From the NCBI RefSeq assembly GCF_003013405.1, contig NZ_PXZL01000001.1:1-64000 (forward strand): a stretch of 64,000 nt of DNA. The letters are read 5' to 3'. The notes under the pieces were generated by a model that worked only from the letters and a program-made list of their open reading frames with translations, was not told the origin of the DNA and searched no databases. How positions within the stretch are numbered: the first letter of the stretch is position 1; the number at the start of each line of letters is the position of its first letter. The position numbers were made by a program, and so were the translations under genes. This stretch comes from Brevibacillus formosus (lineage in GTDB: Bacteria; Bacillota; Bacilli; Brevibacillales; Brevibacillaceae). Of the stretch, positions 51,786-60,147 are shown one piece after another.

Positions 51786-52232
51786 TCATAATGTGAGTTT
51801 GTAGACAATCTCTCCATCATATACGTCTCCCGTTTCTTCAAAACCGGTTTGACTGTATAAATGTCTTGCACCTGCATTATCCGGGCATACGGTCAGGTTG
51901 ACAAATCTGCTTTTCGGGAAACGGTTCCGTACCGAATCCACGATCGCTGCGAGAGCCGCTCTGCCATATCCTTTACCTTGGTACTGGTGATCGATCAAAA
52001 AACCGTTGAACCAGTAACACCAATCTGTTGAGGCGTCATAGGTAATCATGACAAACCCAACCATTTCATCAGCGTCATACAAACAGAATGGTTCGTATGC
52101 GCAGTTATCACCATCAGGGCGGATATGAACCTTTGCCAATGAAACGGCGACAGACGGGACAAAGCGCTGCTGCTCATCTTGCACCTGCAAGCGTAATGCA
52201 TCTTGCCAGTTATCTCTGGTTGTAGGAACCAA
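51786..52232 (-). CDS. GNAT family N-acetyltransferase
   Basis: About 148 residues. YQGKGYGRAALAAI is the acetyl-CoA motif A (Q/RxxGxG/A), and CPDNAGARHLYSQTGFEETG is motif B. The substrate is unknown (spermidine/amino-group type by general look). No ATG fits the N-terminus: the first usable codon here is TTG, but a ribosome site GAGGTGA lies 6 nt before an in-frame ATC at 52253, which would give N-terminal (M)KDIRIR. The listed start is therefore conservative. Confidence 0.82.
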   Translation of the reverse strand: MVPTTRDNWQDALRLQVQDEQQRFVPSVAVSLAKVHIRPDGDNCAYEPFCLYDADEMVGFVMITYDASTDWCYWFNGFLIDHQYQGKGYGRAALAAIVDSVRNRFPKSRFVNLTVCPDNAGARHLYSQTGFEETGDVYDGEIVYKLTL

Positions 52233-52391
52233 TCGAATACGAATGTCTTTGATAAGTCTTCACCTCGACCATGTTGATAGCATAAGCGTAACAGATCCCA
52301 CCTGAAAAATCTTCCTTTTCCGCGTGGGTGTTTTTTCGTAAAATAAACCAAGGATACAAATAGAAAAGTTCCTGAAAGTGAGGTAACTGAC

Positions 52392-52652
52392 ATGGATGAG
52401 AAAAAAGAAGCGTTGGTCCCTGAACTGGAGGATCTAGTTCATAAATTTACAGAGCTGTTGACAGGAGAAGCGACTCCTGAGCGCGTAGAAATGGTGAAAA
52501 TATGGTGCTTGTACACGACAATGGCAAAAGCGATGCCGCCGCTGATTCAGCATTGGGGAAGTGAGCCTGAGCATATGGAAGCACGGAATCAAATTCGGGA
52601 AATCATCGAGCAAATTAAGCAGTGGAATCAGGAGAAAAATCAAAAGCATTAA
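52392..52652 (+). CDS. DUF2573-like (YusU) protein
   Basis: An 86-residue helical cytoplasmic protein. FTELLTGEATPERVEMVKIWCLYTTMAKAMPPLIQHWG (read in parts) resembles YusU/DUF2573 (LLGETT...VKLWALYTHIAKSMPPLxxHW). Function unknown. The ribosome site (GTGAGGTAACTG) is moderate. It lies between two bidirectional terminators. Confidence 0.7.
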   Translation: MDEKKEALVPELEDLVHKFTELLTGEATPERVEMVKIWCLYTTMAKAMPPLIQHWGSEPEHMEARNQIREIIEQIKQWNQEKNQKH

Positions 52653-52660
52653 AGTAGAAA

Positions 52661-52696
52661 AAAAGACACGATCCTGAAAAGTAGATCGTGTCTTTT
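52661..52696 (+). terminator. bidirectional terminator
   Basis: A perfect 13-bp stem AAAAGACACGATC / GATCGTGTCTTTT lies between convergent genes. Confidence 0.95.
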
Positions 52697-52713
52697 CCAA
52701 TTGTAGGGAGTTT

Positions 52714-54108
52714 TTACGGATTCCACGTGATATGTTTGGTAGCTTCCATTAATTCATTAAGGGTGATTCCGTTTGCTGTCACTACCACATACAACGATTG
52801 GTTGTCGGATTGAGCGTTAAAATGAACCGCGTGCTGGGCTGTTGATCCTTTTGAATCCGTTTGATCAAAAGAAACGGCGATAGCTTGCTCTCCGTTGACC
52901 GCGAACAACTGAGTAGCGGAGAACGTACCTGGGATCGAGAGACTGCGCTTGCCTTCTGTATTTCGCACAACATCAAGGCGAATCCAGTCGTTGTTCCGCT
53001 TGTAATCTGCAGTTAAGCGAGTTACCTTTTGACTGGTTTCTGATTCATATTGGACCGATACCGTACTCAGCCCGAACCCATTCGGTGCTTGCGAGAGGGC
53101 AGGTACAGGCATATCTGATGCTTGTACAGCGGTGTTCAAATCCGAGAAGGAGGATAGCGTAATGGGTTGCTTCGCTGCCGCTGGCAACGCTGGACCCACT
53201 AATGCGTTCTCGGTCATACCGCCATCAGCAGTGTCTGGTTCTGCTTGGGAAGCGATCCCAAAGGTCGTAGGATTCTCAGCAGCAGCGCCATTGGCTTCTT
53301 TAGCGGCTATATGGCTACCAGTATTTGCTGACTCCGCTGGAACTTCTGATTTCGCTTTTGCCGCTTGATCAGCTGAGTTCCCCTGTAATCCCCGAGATGC
53401 CACGTTGTTCTGCCCGTCTTTATTTACCGTACGTGGCTCTGGTGAGGTTATTTTTTCCTCTGGTTTCACCATCGCAATCGCAGTGTTCGATTGGGGAGGT
53501 GATGCAGGTGGTGCATCTTTTGCAGGTGCAGTCGGAGCGACCTGCGATTGTGAAGCAGCGGAATCTGGATTGCTCTCTGCTTTTTTCAGCGTCGGACTAT
53601 CAGCGGCTGCTGGTTGGGAAGCGATAGCAGGTGCTGGAGCTTGCGGTGCCGATTTTGATTCCGTTTCGTCGAATGCAATAATGCTCTGGGTGTCTTTCAT
53701 TCCGTTTTCTTGTATGGCAGCCATTTGAATATTACTCGGTGTCAGCTGTTGGTAGCCGACAAAACCAACTGCGAGCAACACAGCCGCTGCGCTAACCCAG
53801 GCGTATGAAGGGAACCCTTTGGTCCAACGCTTGTTTGGCTTTGAAATCACTGTGCTTGCTTGTTGCTCTAAAGATGCAGTAGCGGCGTGAGGGGGTACAC
53901 CTTTTCCGGCGGTCTGGTAGATTGCTTGCATGATTCTGTCTTCCAGGTTCGCTTGAGGCAGTGGAACCTCCTTCAAGAACTGCACCTCCTCTTCTGTTGT
54001 CATTTGCGTTTCTATCCAAGCGATGCATTCGTCACAGGTTTCAATATGTGAGTGCGAATCGCTATCTGTGTCATCTAACCATGCTTTTCTAAATGCCTGG
54101 CAGTTCAT
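52714..54108 (-). CDS. anti-sigma factor with long low-complexity extracytoplasmic part
   Basis: About 464 residues. The N-terminal 35 residues carry a ZAS-type zinc motif (HIETCDECIAW: HxxxCxxC), typical of anti-sigma factors. One membrane segment follows (about 105-122). About 200 residues rich in Ala, Pro, Gln and Ser form a linker, and the C-terminal 120 residues look like a folded beta domain. Its start overlaps the ECF sigma gene by 20 nt, so the pair is coupled. The long tail is a probable envelope sensor. The start was chosen over an earlier in-frame ATG by a GAAGGGGGG site. Confidence 0.85.
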   Translation of the reverse strand: MNCQAFRKAWLDDTDSDSHSHIETCDECIAWIETQMTTEEEVQFLKEVPLPQANLEDRIMQAIYQTAGKGVPPHAATASLEQQASTVISKPNKRWTKGFPSYAWVSAAAVLLAVGFVGYQQLTPSNIQMAAIQENGMKDTQSIIAFDETESKSAPQAPAPAIASQPAAADSPTLKKAESNPDSAASQSQVAPTAPAKDAPPASPPQSNTAIAMVKPEEKITSPEPRTVNKDGQNNVASRGLQGNSADQAAKAKSEVPAESANTGSHIAAKEANGAAAENPTTFGIASQAEPDTADGGMTENALVGPALPAAAKQPITLSSFSDLNTAVQASDMPVPALSQAPNGFGLSTVSVQYESETSQKVTRLTADYKRNNDWIRLDVVRNTEGKRSLSIPGTFSATQLFAVNGEQAIAVSFDQTDSKGSTAQHAVHFNAQSDNQSLYVVVTANGITLNELMEATKHITWNP

Positions 54109-54658
54109 GTACGAGCCCCCCTTCCTTGCGGGATAACAATTTTGCGAGTTCCTGACGAGCACGCAAGTAACGGACGCGAGCTGTAGATTCGGCGATGCCG
54201 AGGAGTGTAGCTATTTTTTCAAACGGATATTCGTGCGTACAGCGAAGGACGATCACTTCTCGATAAGAATCTGACAGTAAGGCAAAGGCCTCCTGAATTT
54301 CTCGACGTTGCTCTTTTGTCATGAGCGATTCCTGAGGGGATTCGTCACGTGTATTAGATGGCACATAGGCCAATTGTTCATCCGAGTCATGATACTTTCG
54401 GCGACGCAAGAAGTCGATGCTCTTATTTCTGGCAAGCGTATGTAACCAAGAAGAAAATTGGCTGTCCCCGCGGAATGTGGACAATTTTTCATACGCTTTA
54501 ACAAATACTTCCTGAGTGAGATCCTCTGCATCAGAGCGATTGTTTACCATTTTGTAAATGAAAACATAGATCATATGCTGATATCGCTGGATGAGGTCGC
54601 GATACGCTTCGATGTCGCCTTGAAGAATCCGCTGAATGATTTCGGCGTCGGATTGCAT
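54089..54658 (-). CDS. ECF-type RNA polymerase sigma factor
   Basis: About 189 residues. Sigma region 2 (about 25-90) has RYQHMIYVFIYKMVNNRSDAEDLTQEVFVKAY in sense, including the core-binding DAEDLTQEVF. Region 4 (about 125-180) has YREVIVLRCTHEYPFEKIATLLGIAESTARVRYLRAR, the HTH. It is most like SigW/SigX/SigV group factors. It is kept inactive by the anti-sigma partner and released on envelope stress (inference from the family). AGGGAGG lies upstream of the chosen ATG; an ATG 45 nt earlier lacks a site. Confidence 0.9.
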   Translation of the reverse strand: MQSDAEIIQRILQGDIEAYRDLIQRYQHMIYVFIYKMVNNRSDAEDLTQEVFVKAYEKLSTFRGDSQFSSWLHTLARNKSIDFLRRRKYHDSDEQLAYVPSNTRDESPQESLMTKEQRREIQEAFALLSDSYREVIVLRCTHEYPFEKIATLLGIAESTARVRYLRARQELAKLLSRKEGGLVHELPGI

Positions 54659-54710
54659 TGAATCTTTGGCCTCCCTTCCCTCTATGAGACGCTGGTTATT
54701 CATAAACGTT

Positions 54711-56384
54711 TCAGACCAGCGTTTCCATTTCTATAATATCGTATGGATAGCCTTGTTCGACCAGAAAAAGCTGGCGATGGAGCGAAAACTCCTGCTCTCT
54801 CGTGTCTCGTGTTACCAATGTATAAAAATGGGCGGTGTTGTCGTCTGTTTTGGGCCTTAAGATACGTCCCAGGCGCTGTGCCTCTTCTTGTCTGGAACCA
54901 TACGTCCCGGAGATTTGGATCGCGACGTTGGCATCCGGCAAATCAACGGCAAAGTTGGCTACCTTGGATACGATCAGGCGTGTAATTTCCCCTTTTTTAA
55001 ACTGCGTGTACAAAAGCTCACGTTCTTTGTCCGGTACTTTTCCTGTAATGAGTGGCAGTTGGAGGGCCGTTGCCATCTGCTCAAGCTGATCGATATATTG
55101 CCCGATGATCAAAACGCGATCGTGGGCGTGCCTCTCCAATAGCTCGCGGACGACCTCCAGTTTTTTTGGATTTTCCGCTGCAATGCGAAACTTTTGACGG
55201 GCGGTTGCATGTGCATAAGCCTCCCGCCACTTCGGCTCAAAGGGGAGTCGAATTTCTCGGCAATGCGCCTCTGCGATCCAGCCTTGCTCTTCCATGACTT
55301 TCCATGGAACCTCGTACTTTTTGGGGCCAATCAGCGTGAAAACATCTTCCTCTCGCCCGTCTTCCCGAACAAGAGTAGCAGTCAGCCCAAGTCTGCGAGT
55401 GGCTTGAATCCCAGAAGTTACACGAAAGATGGGTGCGGGCAACAAATGCACCTCATCGTAAATAATAAGCCCCCAGTCGCGCTCTGAAAAGAGTTTCAGA
55501 TGAGGAAAATCATCTTCGGCGGTGGGGCGGTATGTAAGAATTTGATAAGTCGCCACAGTTATTGGCTTGACTTCTTTGTTGTCACCAGTGTATTCCCCGA
55601 CCATATTTGGATCAAGTCCTGTTTTGTCCAGTAGCTCTGCGATCCACTGGCGAACCGATGTCGTATTCGTGGTCAAAATCAGCGTGGCTGTTTTCAATTG
55701 GCAAATGGCACCAAGCCCAATGACTGTCTTTCCAGCACCACAGGGTAGGACGAGAACGCCGCTTCCCCCGGTCACAGCGCCTCCGGAATAGAAGGCATCG
55801 ACAGCTTCTTTTTGATAAGGACGCAAAGAGAAAGCTCTGCCACGGGATGTCGTTTCCCGCAAGCTGACTGCACAGGATTCGCCTTCTGTATAGCCCGCCA
55901 AATCTTGAACAGGAAACCCGAGCTTGATCAGCTCTTGTTTGATCAGTCCGCGCGCATAGCTCTTGATGACGAACTCATTCTCAAAAAGAGCAGCGATTGA
56001 TTTATAACTGGTCACCTCTGCTAAAAGAAGCGGGTCTTCACTCATTAATACGAGTTGATCGCCAATGCGTTCCAAACGAAACAAGCCGTATTTTCGCATC
56101 GTATCTTCAATTTCTTTGACGATGGTGGGTGGGACACCGTATTTGCTGTAGCTGCCAAGGACGTCTGTTACCTCTTGTGATGTGAGACCGGATGCAGCCG
56201 CATTCCAAAGCGATAAAGGGGTAATCCGATAGGTATGGATGTATTCTGGGTTCTTGATTAGCTCAGTAAAACCACTGATAGCTTGTCTGGCCTCGGGAAA
56301 TAAAGGATGCTGTGTTTCCAACAATATCGTCCGATCGCTTTGAACGATCAAGGGCAGGTCTGGACGGTAGGACAATAGACTCAC
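54711..56384 (-). CDS. XPB/Ssl2-type DNA repair helicase
   Basis: A 557-residue SF2 helicase. An N-terminal 190-residue damage-recognition-like part is followed by RecA domain 1 with PCGAGKTVIGLG (Walker A, about 217), IIYDEVHLLPAP (DEVH box, about 315) and LGLTATLVREDGRE. Domain 2 has SKVANFAVDLPDANVAIQ and QRLGRILRPK (motif VI). Bacterial XPB is a DNA unwinding enzyme; its Bax1/XPG nuclease partner is not adjacent. The gene is upstream of the ECF sigma operon on the same strand, 53 nt apart, so partial co-transcription is possible. Confidence 0.93.
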   Translation of the reverse strand: MSLLSYRPDLPLIVQSDRTILLETQHPLFPEARQAISGFTELIKNPEYIHTYRITPLSLWNAAASGLTSQEVTDVLGSYSKYGVPPTIVKEIEDTMRKYGLFRLERIGDQLVLMSEDPLLLAEVTSYKSIAALFENEFVIKSYARGLIKQELIKLGFPVQDLAGYTEGESCAVSLRETTSRGRAFSLRPYQKEAVDAFYSGGAVTGGSGVLVLPCGAGKTVIGLGAICQLKTATLILTTNTTSVRQWIAELLDKTGLDPNMVGEYTGDNKEVKPITVATYQILTYRPTAEDDFPHLKLFSERDWGLIIYDEVHLLPAPIFRVTSGIQATRRLGLTATLVREDGREEDVFTLIGPKKYEVPWKVMEEQGWIAEAHCREIRLPFEPKWREAYAHATARQKFRIAAENPKKLEVVRELLERHAHDRVLIIGQYIDQLEQMATALQLPLITGKVPDKERELLYTQFKKGEITRLIVSKVANFAVDLPDANVAIQISGTYGSRQEEAQRLGRILRPKTDDNTAHFYTLVTRDTREQEFSLHRQLFLVEQGYPYDIIEMETLV

Positions 56385-56516
56385 CTCGTAACAAAAGGCA
56401 TAGGAATCAGCACTATGGTATCACAATCTCAAAAAGAAAGAAAAACGAACAGGTAACATTTTGGCTACGATGGGAAACAATATCCCAAAGCATGGACGGA
56501 AAGGATGGCGGGGAGC

Positions 56517-57836
56517 ATGGCAATTTGGGGAAACGTGTTTAATTTGATCTTGGTCATGATCCTCGTTCTCCTGAACGGGTTCTTTGTTGCGACTGAATTC
56601 GCGATCGTAAAAGTAAGAGAATCGCGCATTGCGCAGCTCGCAGCGGAAGGAAACAAGCGCGCTGCTGACGTCGAGAGGGTCCTGCGCAATTTGGATGCCT
56701 ACCTCTCTGCATGCCAACTTGGGATTACGCTGGCTTCATTAGGGCTCGGTTGGCTGGGAGAGCCTGCCGTCGCGCATCTTCTGCATCCAGTTTTTCGTTA
56801 CTTCCATTTAAATGAAACGGTCGTTACCAGTATTTCCTTTATTATCGCTTTTTCGGTGATTACGTTTTTGCATATCGTGCTGGGGGAGCTGGCTCCTAAG
56901 ACGTTGGCTATTCAATACTCCGAAAAGGTGGTACTGGCGGTAGCGAAGCCGATTCAACTGTTTTACAAAATCATGTATCCCTTTATTCAAATGTTGAACT
57001 GGGCCGCGAGTCGTTTTCTTGCGCTTTTTCATATATCGTTGGAGCCGCATCAGGAAGCACATACAGAAGAAGAGATTCGCATTCTCGTCAATGAAAGTCA
57101 TAAAAGCGGCTTGATTGATCAAACCGAACTGATGCTGGTCGATAATATTTTTGATTTTTCGGAGACGATGGCAAGAGAAATCATGGTTCCCCGTACAGAT
57201 ATGGTTGTCTTGAACCTGCGCGATCCCTTTGACGAAAACGTCAAGCATGTCCAAAACGGACGGTTTACCCGTTATCCAGTAGTGGATGGTGACAAGGACC
57301 ATGTTGTCGGTAGTTTGCACATCAAGGATATGTTGACAGGGCTTTTAGAAGGAGAGAGCCATGACCTTCAGACCTTCATGCGTCCGATTTTGACGGTCCC
57401 GGAGACGATCTCGATCAGCCGGTTGTTGACCATGCTGCAAAAACAACGAGGTCAAATGGCGATTATCATTGATGAGTATGGAGGGACCGCCGGGCTGGTG
57501 ACCCTCGAAGATATAATGGAAGAAATTGTTGGTGACATTCAGGACGAGTTTGACGATGAACGCCCAGAGGTAGAACGCAGTGACGGCATGCTGTCATTGG
57601 ACGGGCGTATGTTATTGGAAGAAGTGGGCGATTATCTGGACATCGAATTGGAGTCGAGCGATGTAGATACGCTGGCTGGCTGGATCTACATGCAGATCGA
57701 CCATCCGCCGCGCGTGGGGGATCGGGTAAAAGAAGGAAAGTACGAATTTGTCGTGGGAGAGGTCGACCATTACAGAATCACCAGGGTATATGTGAAGAAA
57801 GTCGGCAAAGCAGAGGAAGAAATCAATTCCACGTAA
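56517..57836 (+). CDS. CNNM/CorC-type (HlyC family) transporter
   Basis: About 439 residues. DUF21 membrane domain (about 1-195; LVLLNGFFVATEFAIVKVRESRI), two CBS domains (about 215-335; MVPRTDMVVLNL, IIDEYGGTAGLVTLEDIMEEIVGDI in pieces) and a C-terminal CorC_HlyC domain (VGDRVKEGKYEFVVGEVDHYRI). Proteins of this kind (MpfA, YhdP) export Mg2+ or regulate its efflux. Two ATGs four codons apart are possible; neither ribosome site is ideal. Confidence 0.92.
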   Translation: MAIWGNVFNLILVMILVLLNGFFVATEFAIVKVRESRIAQLAAEGNKRAADVERVLRNLDAYLSACQLGITLASLGLGWLGEPAVAHLLHPVFRYFHLNETVVTSISFIIAFSVITFLHIVLGELAPKTLAIQYSEKVVLAVAKPIQLFYKIMYPFIQMLNWAASRFLALFHISLEPHQEAHTEEEIRILVNESHKSGLIDQTELMLVDNIFDFSETMAREIMVPRTDMVVLNLRDPFDENVKHVQNGRFTRYPVVDGDKDHVVGSLHIKDMLTGLLEGESHDLQTFMRPILTVPETISISRLLTMLQKQRGQMAIIIDEYGGTAGLVTLEDIMEEIVGDIQDEFDDERPEVERSDGMLSLDGRMLLEEVGDYLDIELESSDVDTLAGWIYMQIDHPPRVGDRVKEGKYEFVVGEVDHYRITRVYVKKVGKAEEEINST

Positions 57837-57851
57837 GGGAGGAATGGGGGC

Positions 57852-57880
57852 TTCTCAATGCGTAATATAATTGCTATAAT
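57852..57880 (+). promoter_or_regulatory. promoter of the TrpX-like operon
   Basis: TTCTCA and TATAAT are spaced by 17 nt, with a TGC extension before TATAAT. A roughly 80-nt leader follows, with short repeats TTGC/GCAA and GCAAT/ATTGC. Confidence 0.7.
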
Positions 57881-57967
57881 GGGACACAAGTTGCATAGAT
57901 GGCAATGAGCCTAATTGCTTAGGGTGATTAGAGCAGCTGAGAGTAGAGACTAGAGGAGGAAGTACAG

Positions 57968-58972
57968 ATGAGACGAGCAGTCAGTATGGTACTGACCGCA
58001 TTGCTGGCGTTTTCTTTGGCAGCATGTGGCAACGAAACAGGTGGAAAAACAGAGACAGCAGCAACGACAGGCCAAGGACAAACAGTAAAGCTGGGGCTGA
58101 CGCAATTCGTGGAGCACCCTGCGCTGGATGCTATTCATAAGGGAATTTTGGATGGTCTGAAGGATGCTGGCTATGAAGAGGGCAAGAACTTGGAGGTAGA
58201 CTCCCAGAACGCCCATGGTGATATGAACAATACAGTCTCGATCGCACAGAAGTATGCCGGAGATAAAAAGGATATTGTCGTAGCGATTGCGACGCCATCC
58301 GCTCAGGCTGCAGCCAAGGCGATTGTTGACAAACCTGTTATTTTCAGTTCCGTAACAGACCCGATCTCGGCTCAACTGGTCGGCAGTCTGGAGAAGCCAG
58401 ACAAAAATGTGACCGGGACGTCCGATAAAGTATCGATGGAACAACAATTGAAGCTGGTAAAAACCTTCCTGCCTGATCTGAAAAAGCTGGGTGTGATCTA
58501 TACGACCTCGGAAATCAACTCAGAGGTACAGGTCAAGGAATTGGAAGACGCAGCGCAAAAAGAAGGCGTAGAAATCATCAAGGCAGGCATTTCGCAGCTA
58601 TCTGAAGTACAGCTGGCAGCTCAAGGGCTTGCTAGTAAAGCAGATGCCATTATTATCCCAATTGACAACACCGTTGTATCTTCGTTTGAAGCGGTACTCG
58701 GAGCAGCAGAGGAAAACAAAATCCCTGTATTTGCTTCTGATACCGATACAGTGAAACGAGGAGCGGTTGCTACGTATGGGATTGATTACTACCAAATCGG
58801 TAAACAAACTGGCGATATGGCTGCCCGTATCTTAAAAGGGCAAAGTGTTGCTGATACTCCTGTAGAGATTTCGAAACAAGCTGATTTGTATATCAATGAA
58901 ACAGCTGCTGCAAAGTTTGGGCTCACTATTACTGAGGCACTCAAACAACAGGCGAAAGAAATCATCAAGTAA
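57968..58972 (+). CDS. ABC transporter substrate-binding lipoprotein (TrpX-like), copy 1
   Basis: A 334-residue lipoprotein. The signal peptide ends in the lipobox LAAC (Cys about 20). The ABC_sub_bind (type 1 periplasmic) fold follows: VKLGLTQFVEHPALDAIHKGI, VAIATPSAQAA, SSVTDPISAQLVGSL, NVTGTSDKVSMEQQLKL (in pieces). It matches TrpX-type proteins for aromatic or other amino-acid import, sharing the FVEHPALDA motif with copy 2. GAGGAGGAAG is upstream. A terminator follows it, so some transcripts may end here. Confidence 0.9.
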   Translation: MRRAVSMVLTALLAFSLAACGNETGGKTETAATTGQGQTVKLGLTQFVEHPALDAIHKGILDGLKDAGYEEGKNLEVDSQNAHGDMNNTVSIAQKYAGDKKDIVVAIATPSAQAAAKAIVDKPVIFSSVTDPISAQLVGSLEKPDKNVTGTSDKVSMEQQLKLVKTFLPDLKKLGVIYTTSEINSEVQVKELEDAAQKEGVEIIKAGISQLSEVQLAAQGLASKADAIIIPIDNTVVSSFEAVLGAAEENKIPVFASDTDTVKRGAVATYGIDYYQIGKQTGDMAARILKGQSVADTPVEISKQADLYINETAAAKFGLTITEALKQQAKEIIK

Positions 58973-58997
58973 AAAGAGAGCGTCATGCTCTCTTTTT
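58971..58997 (+). terminator. terminator between the two binding-protein genes
   Basis: AAAAAGAGAGC / GCTCTCTTTTT with a 5-nt loop starts at the stop codon of copy 1. Confidence 0.9.
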
Positions 58998-59001
58998 ATT
59001 C

Positions 59002-59030
59002 TTTTAAAACCGTTTTATCCATGTTAAACT
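59002..59030 (+). promoter_or_regulatory. possible promoter of binding-protein copy 2
   Basis: TTTTAA and TAAACT are spaced by 17 nt, with TGT just upstream of the -10. Confidence 0.45.
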
Positions 59031-59063
59031 GTAGAAAAAAATTCACGAGGGGGAATTCACTAA

Positions 59064-60119
59064 ATGTTCAAACAAAAGAAGAGTATTAAAATTTTTCAGA
59101 GTTTTTTATTTCCTTTATTGCTTTTGTCTGTTACCGCTTGTGGACAGCAAAGTGCTACCCCTGCAAACAATTCTACACCAGCTCCTTCGACCACGACGGC
59201 ACCTGCTCCGTCTACGGAAACTAAGCAGCTGACAATTGGAATCTCCCAATTCGTTGAACACCCTGCTTTGGATGCGGCAAGAGAGGGCTTTATCAGCCAA
59301 CTGGCTAAAAACGGTTACGAAAAGGACAAGCAAGTAAAAATCGATGTGCAATCCGCGCAGGCTAGCATGGATACAGCCATTCAGATTGCCCAAAAATTCG
59401 AGGCTGACAAAGTAGATTTGGTATTGGCCATTGCGACTCCAACGGCACAGGCTGCCGCACAAACCAGTAAAGAAATTCCGATCCTGTTTACTGCGGTAAC
59501 AGACCCGGTAGAAGCTGGTCTGGTAGCTGCGATGGACAAGCCGGGAGCGAACGTAACCGGTACATCGGATATGAACCCTGTCGAAGAGCAATTGAAGCTG
59601 ATCAAAGAAATGAAAGCTGATGCGAAATCTGTTGGAATCATTTACAGTTCTGGTGAAGTCAACTCCAAAGTACAGGTGGATGCGGCAAAAGCTGTAGCCA
59701 GCAAGCTTGGTTTAGAAATTAAAGAAGCGGCGATTACGAGCGCGACAGAAGTGAAGCAAGCAGCTGAGTCCATGGTGGGCAAAGTCGATGCTTTTTACGT
59801 ACCGACTGACAACATGGTCGTATCTTCGATTGCAGCTGTGATCGGTGTGGCTGAAGCACAAAAAATTCCGGTCATCGCTGGTGAAGAAAACTCTGTGAAG
59901 AGCGGAGCGATTGCCACTTACGGGATCGACTACACGAAGCTTGGCGAGCAAACAGCTGATATGGCAACGAAAATCCTGAAGGGTGAAGCGAAGCCAGCTG
60001 ATATGGCTGTTGAAGTGCAAGTAGACATGAAGCTCGTATTGAATAAAAAAGCAGCGGAAAAAATGGGTGTGACGATTCCGCAGGCCATGCTCGACCGTGC
60101 TGGGCAAGTGATCGAGTAA
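59064..60119 (+). CDS. ABC transporter substrate-binding lipoprotein (TrpX-like), copy 2
   Basis: A 351-residue lipoprotein with lipobox SVTAC (Cys about 26) and a 25-residue Pro/Thr/Ala linker. The domain is paralogous to the preceding protein (ISQFVEHPALDAAREGF, AIATPTAQAA, TAVTDPVEAGLVAAM, NVTGTSDMNPVEEQL). The N-terminus and linker differ. It is adjacent to the single permease/ATPase pair and so is the likely primary binding protein; copy 1 may widen the substrate range. GAGGGGGAA is the ribosome site. Confidence 0.9.
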   Translation: MFKQKKSIKIFQSFLFPLLLLSVTACGQQSATPANNSTPAPSTTTAPAPSTETKQLTIGISQFVEHPALDAAREGFISQLAKNGYEKDKQVKIDVQSAQASMDTAIQIAQKFEADKVDLVLAIATPTAQAAAQTSKEIPILFTAVTDPVEAGLVAAMDKPGANVTGTSDMNPVEEQLKLIKEMKADAKSVGIIYSSGEVNSKVQVDAAKAVASKLGLEIKEAAITSATEVKQAAESMVGKVDAFYVPTDNMVVSSIAAVIGVAEAQKIPVIAGEENSVKSGAIATYGIDYTKLGEQTADMATKILKGEAKPADMAVEVQVDMKLVLNKKAAEKMGVTIPQAMLDRAGQVIE

Positions 60120-60147
60120 TAAATGCAGTAATTGGAGGATTTCTTCT

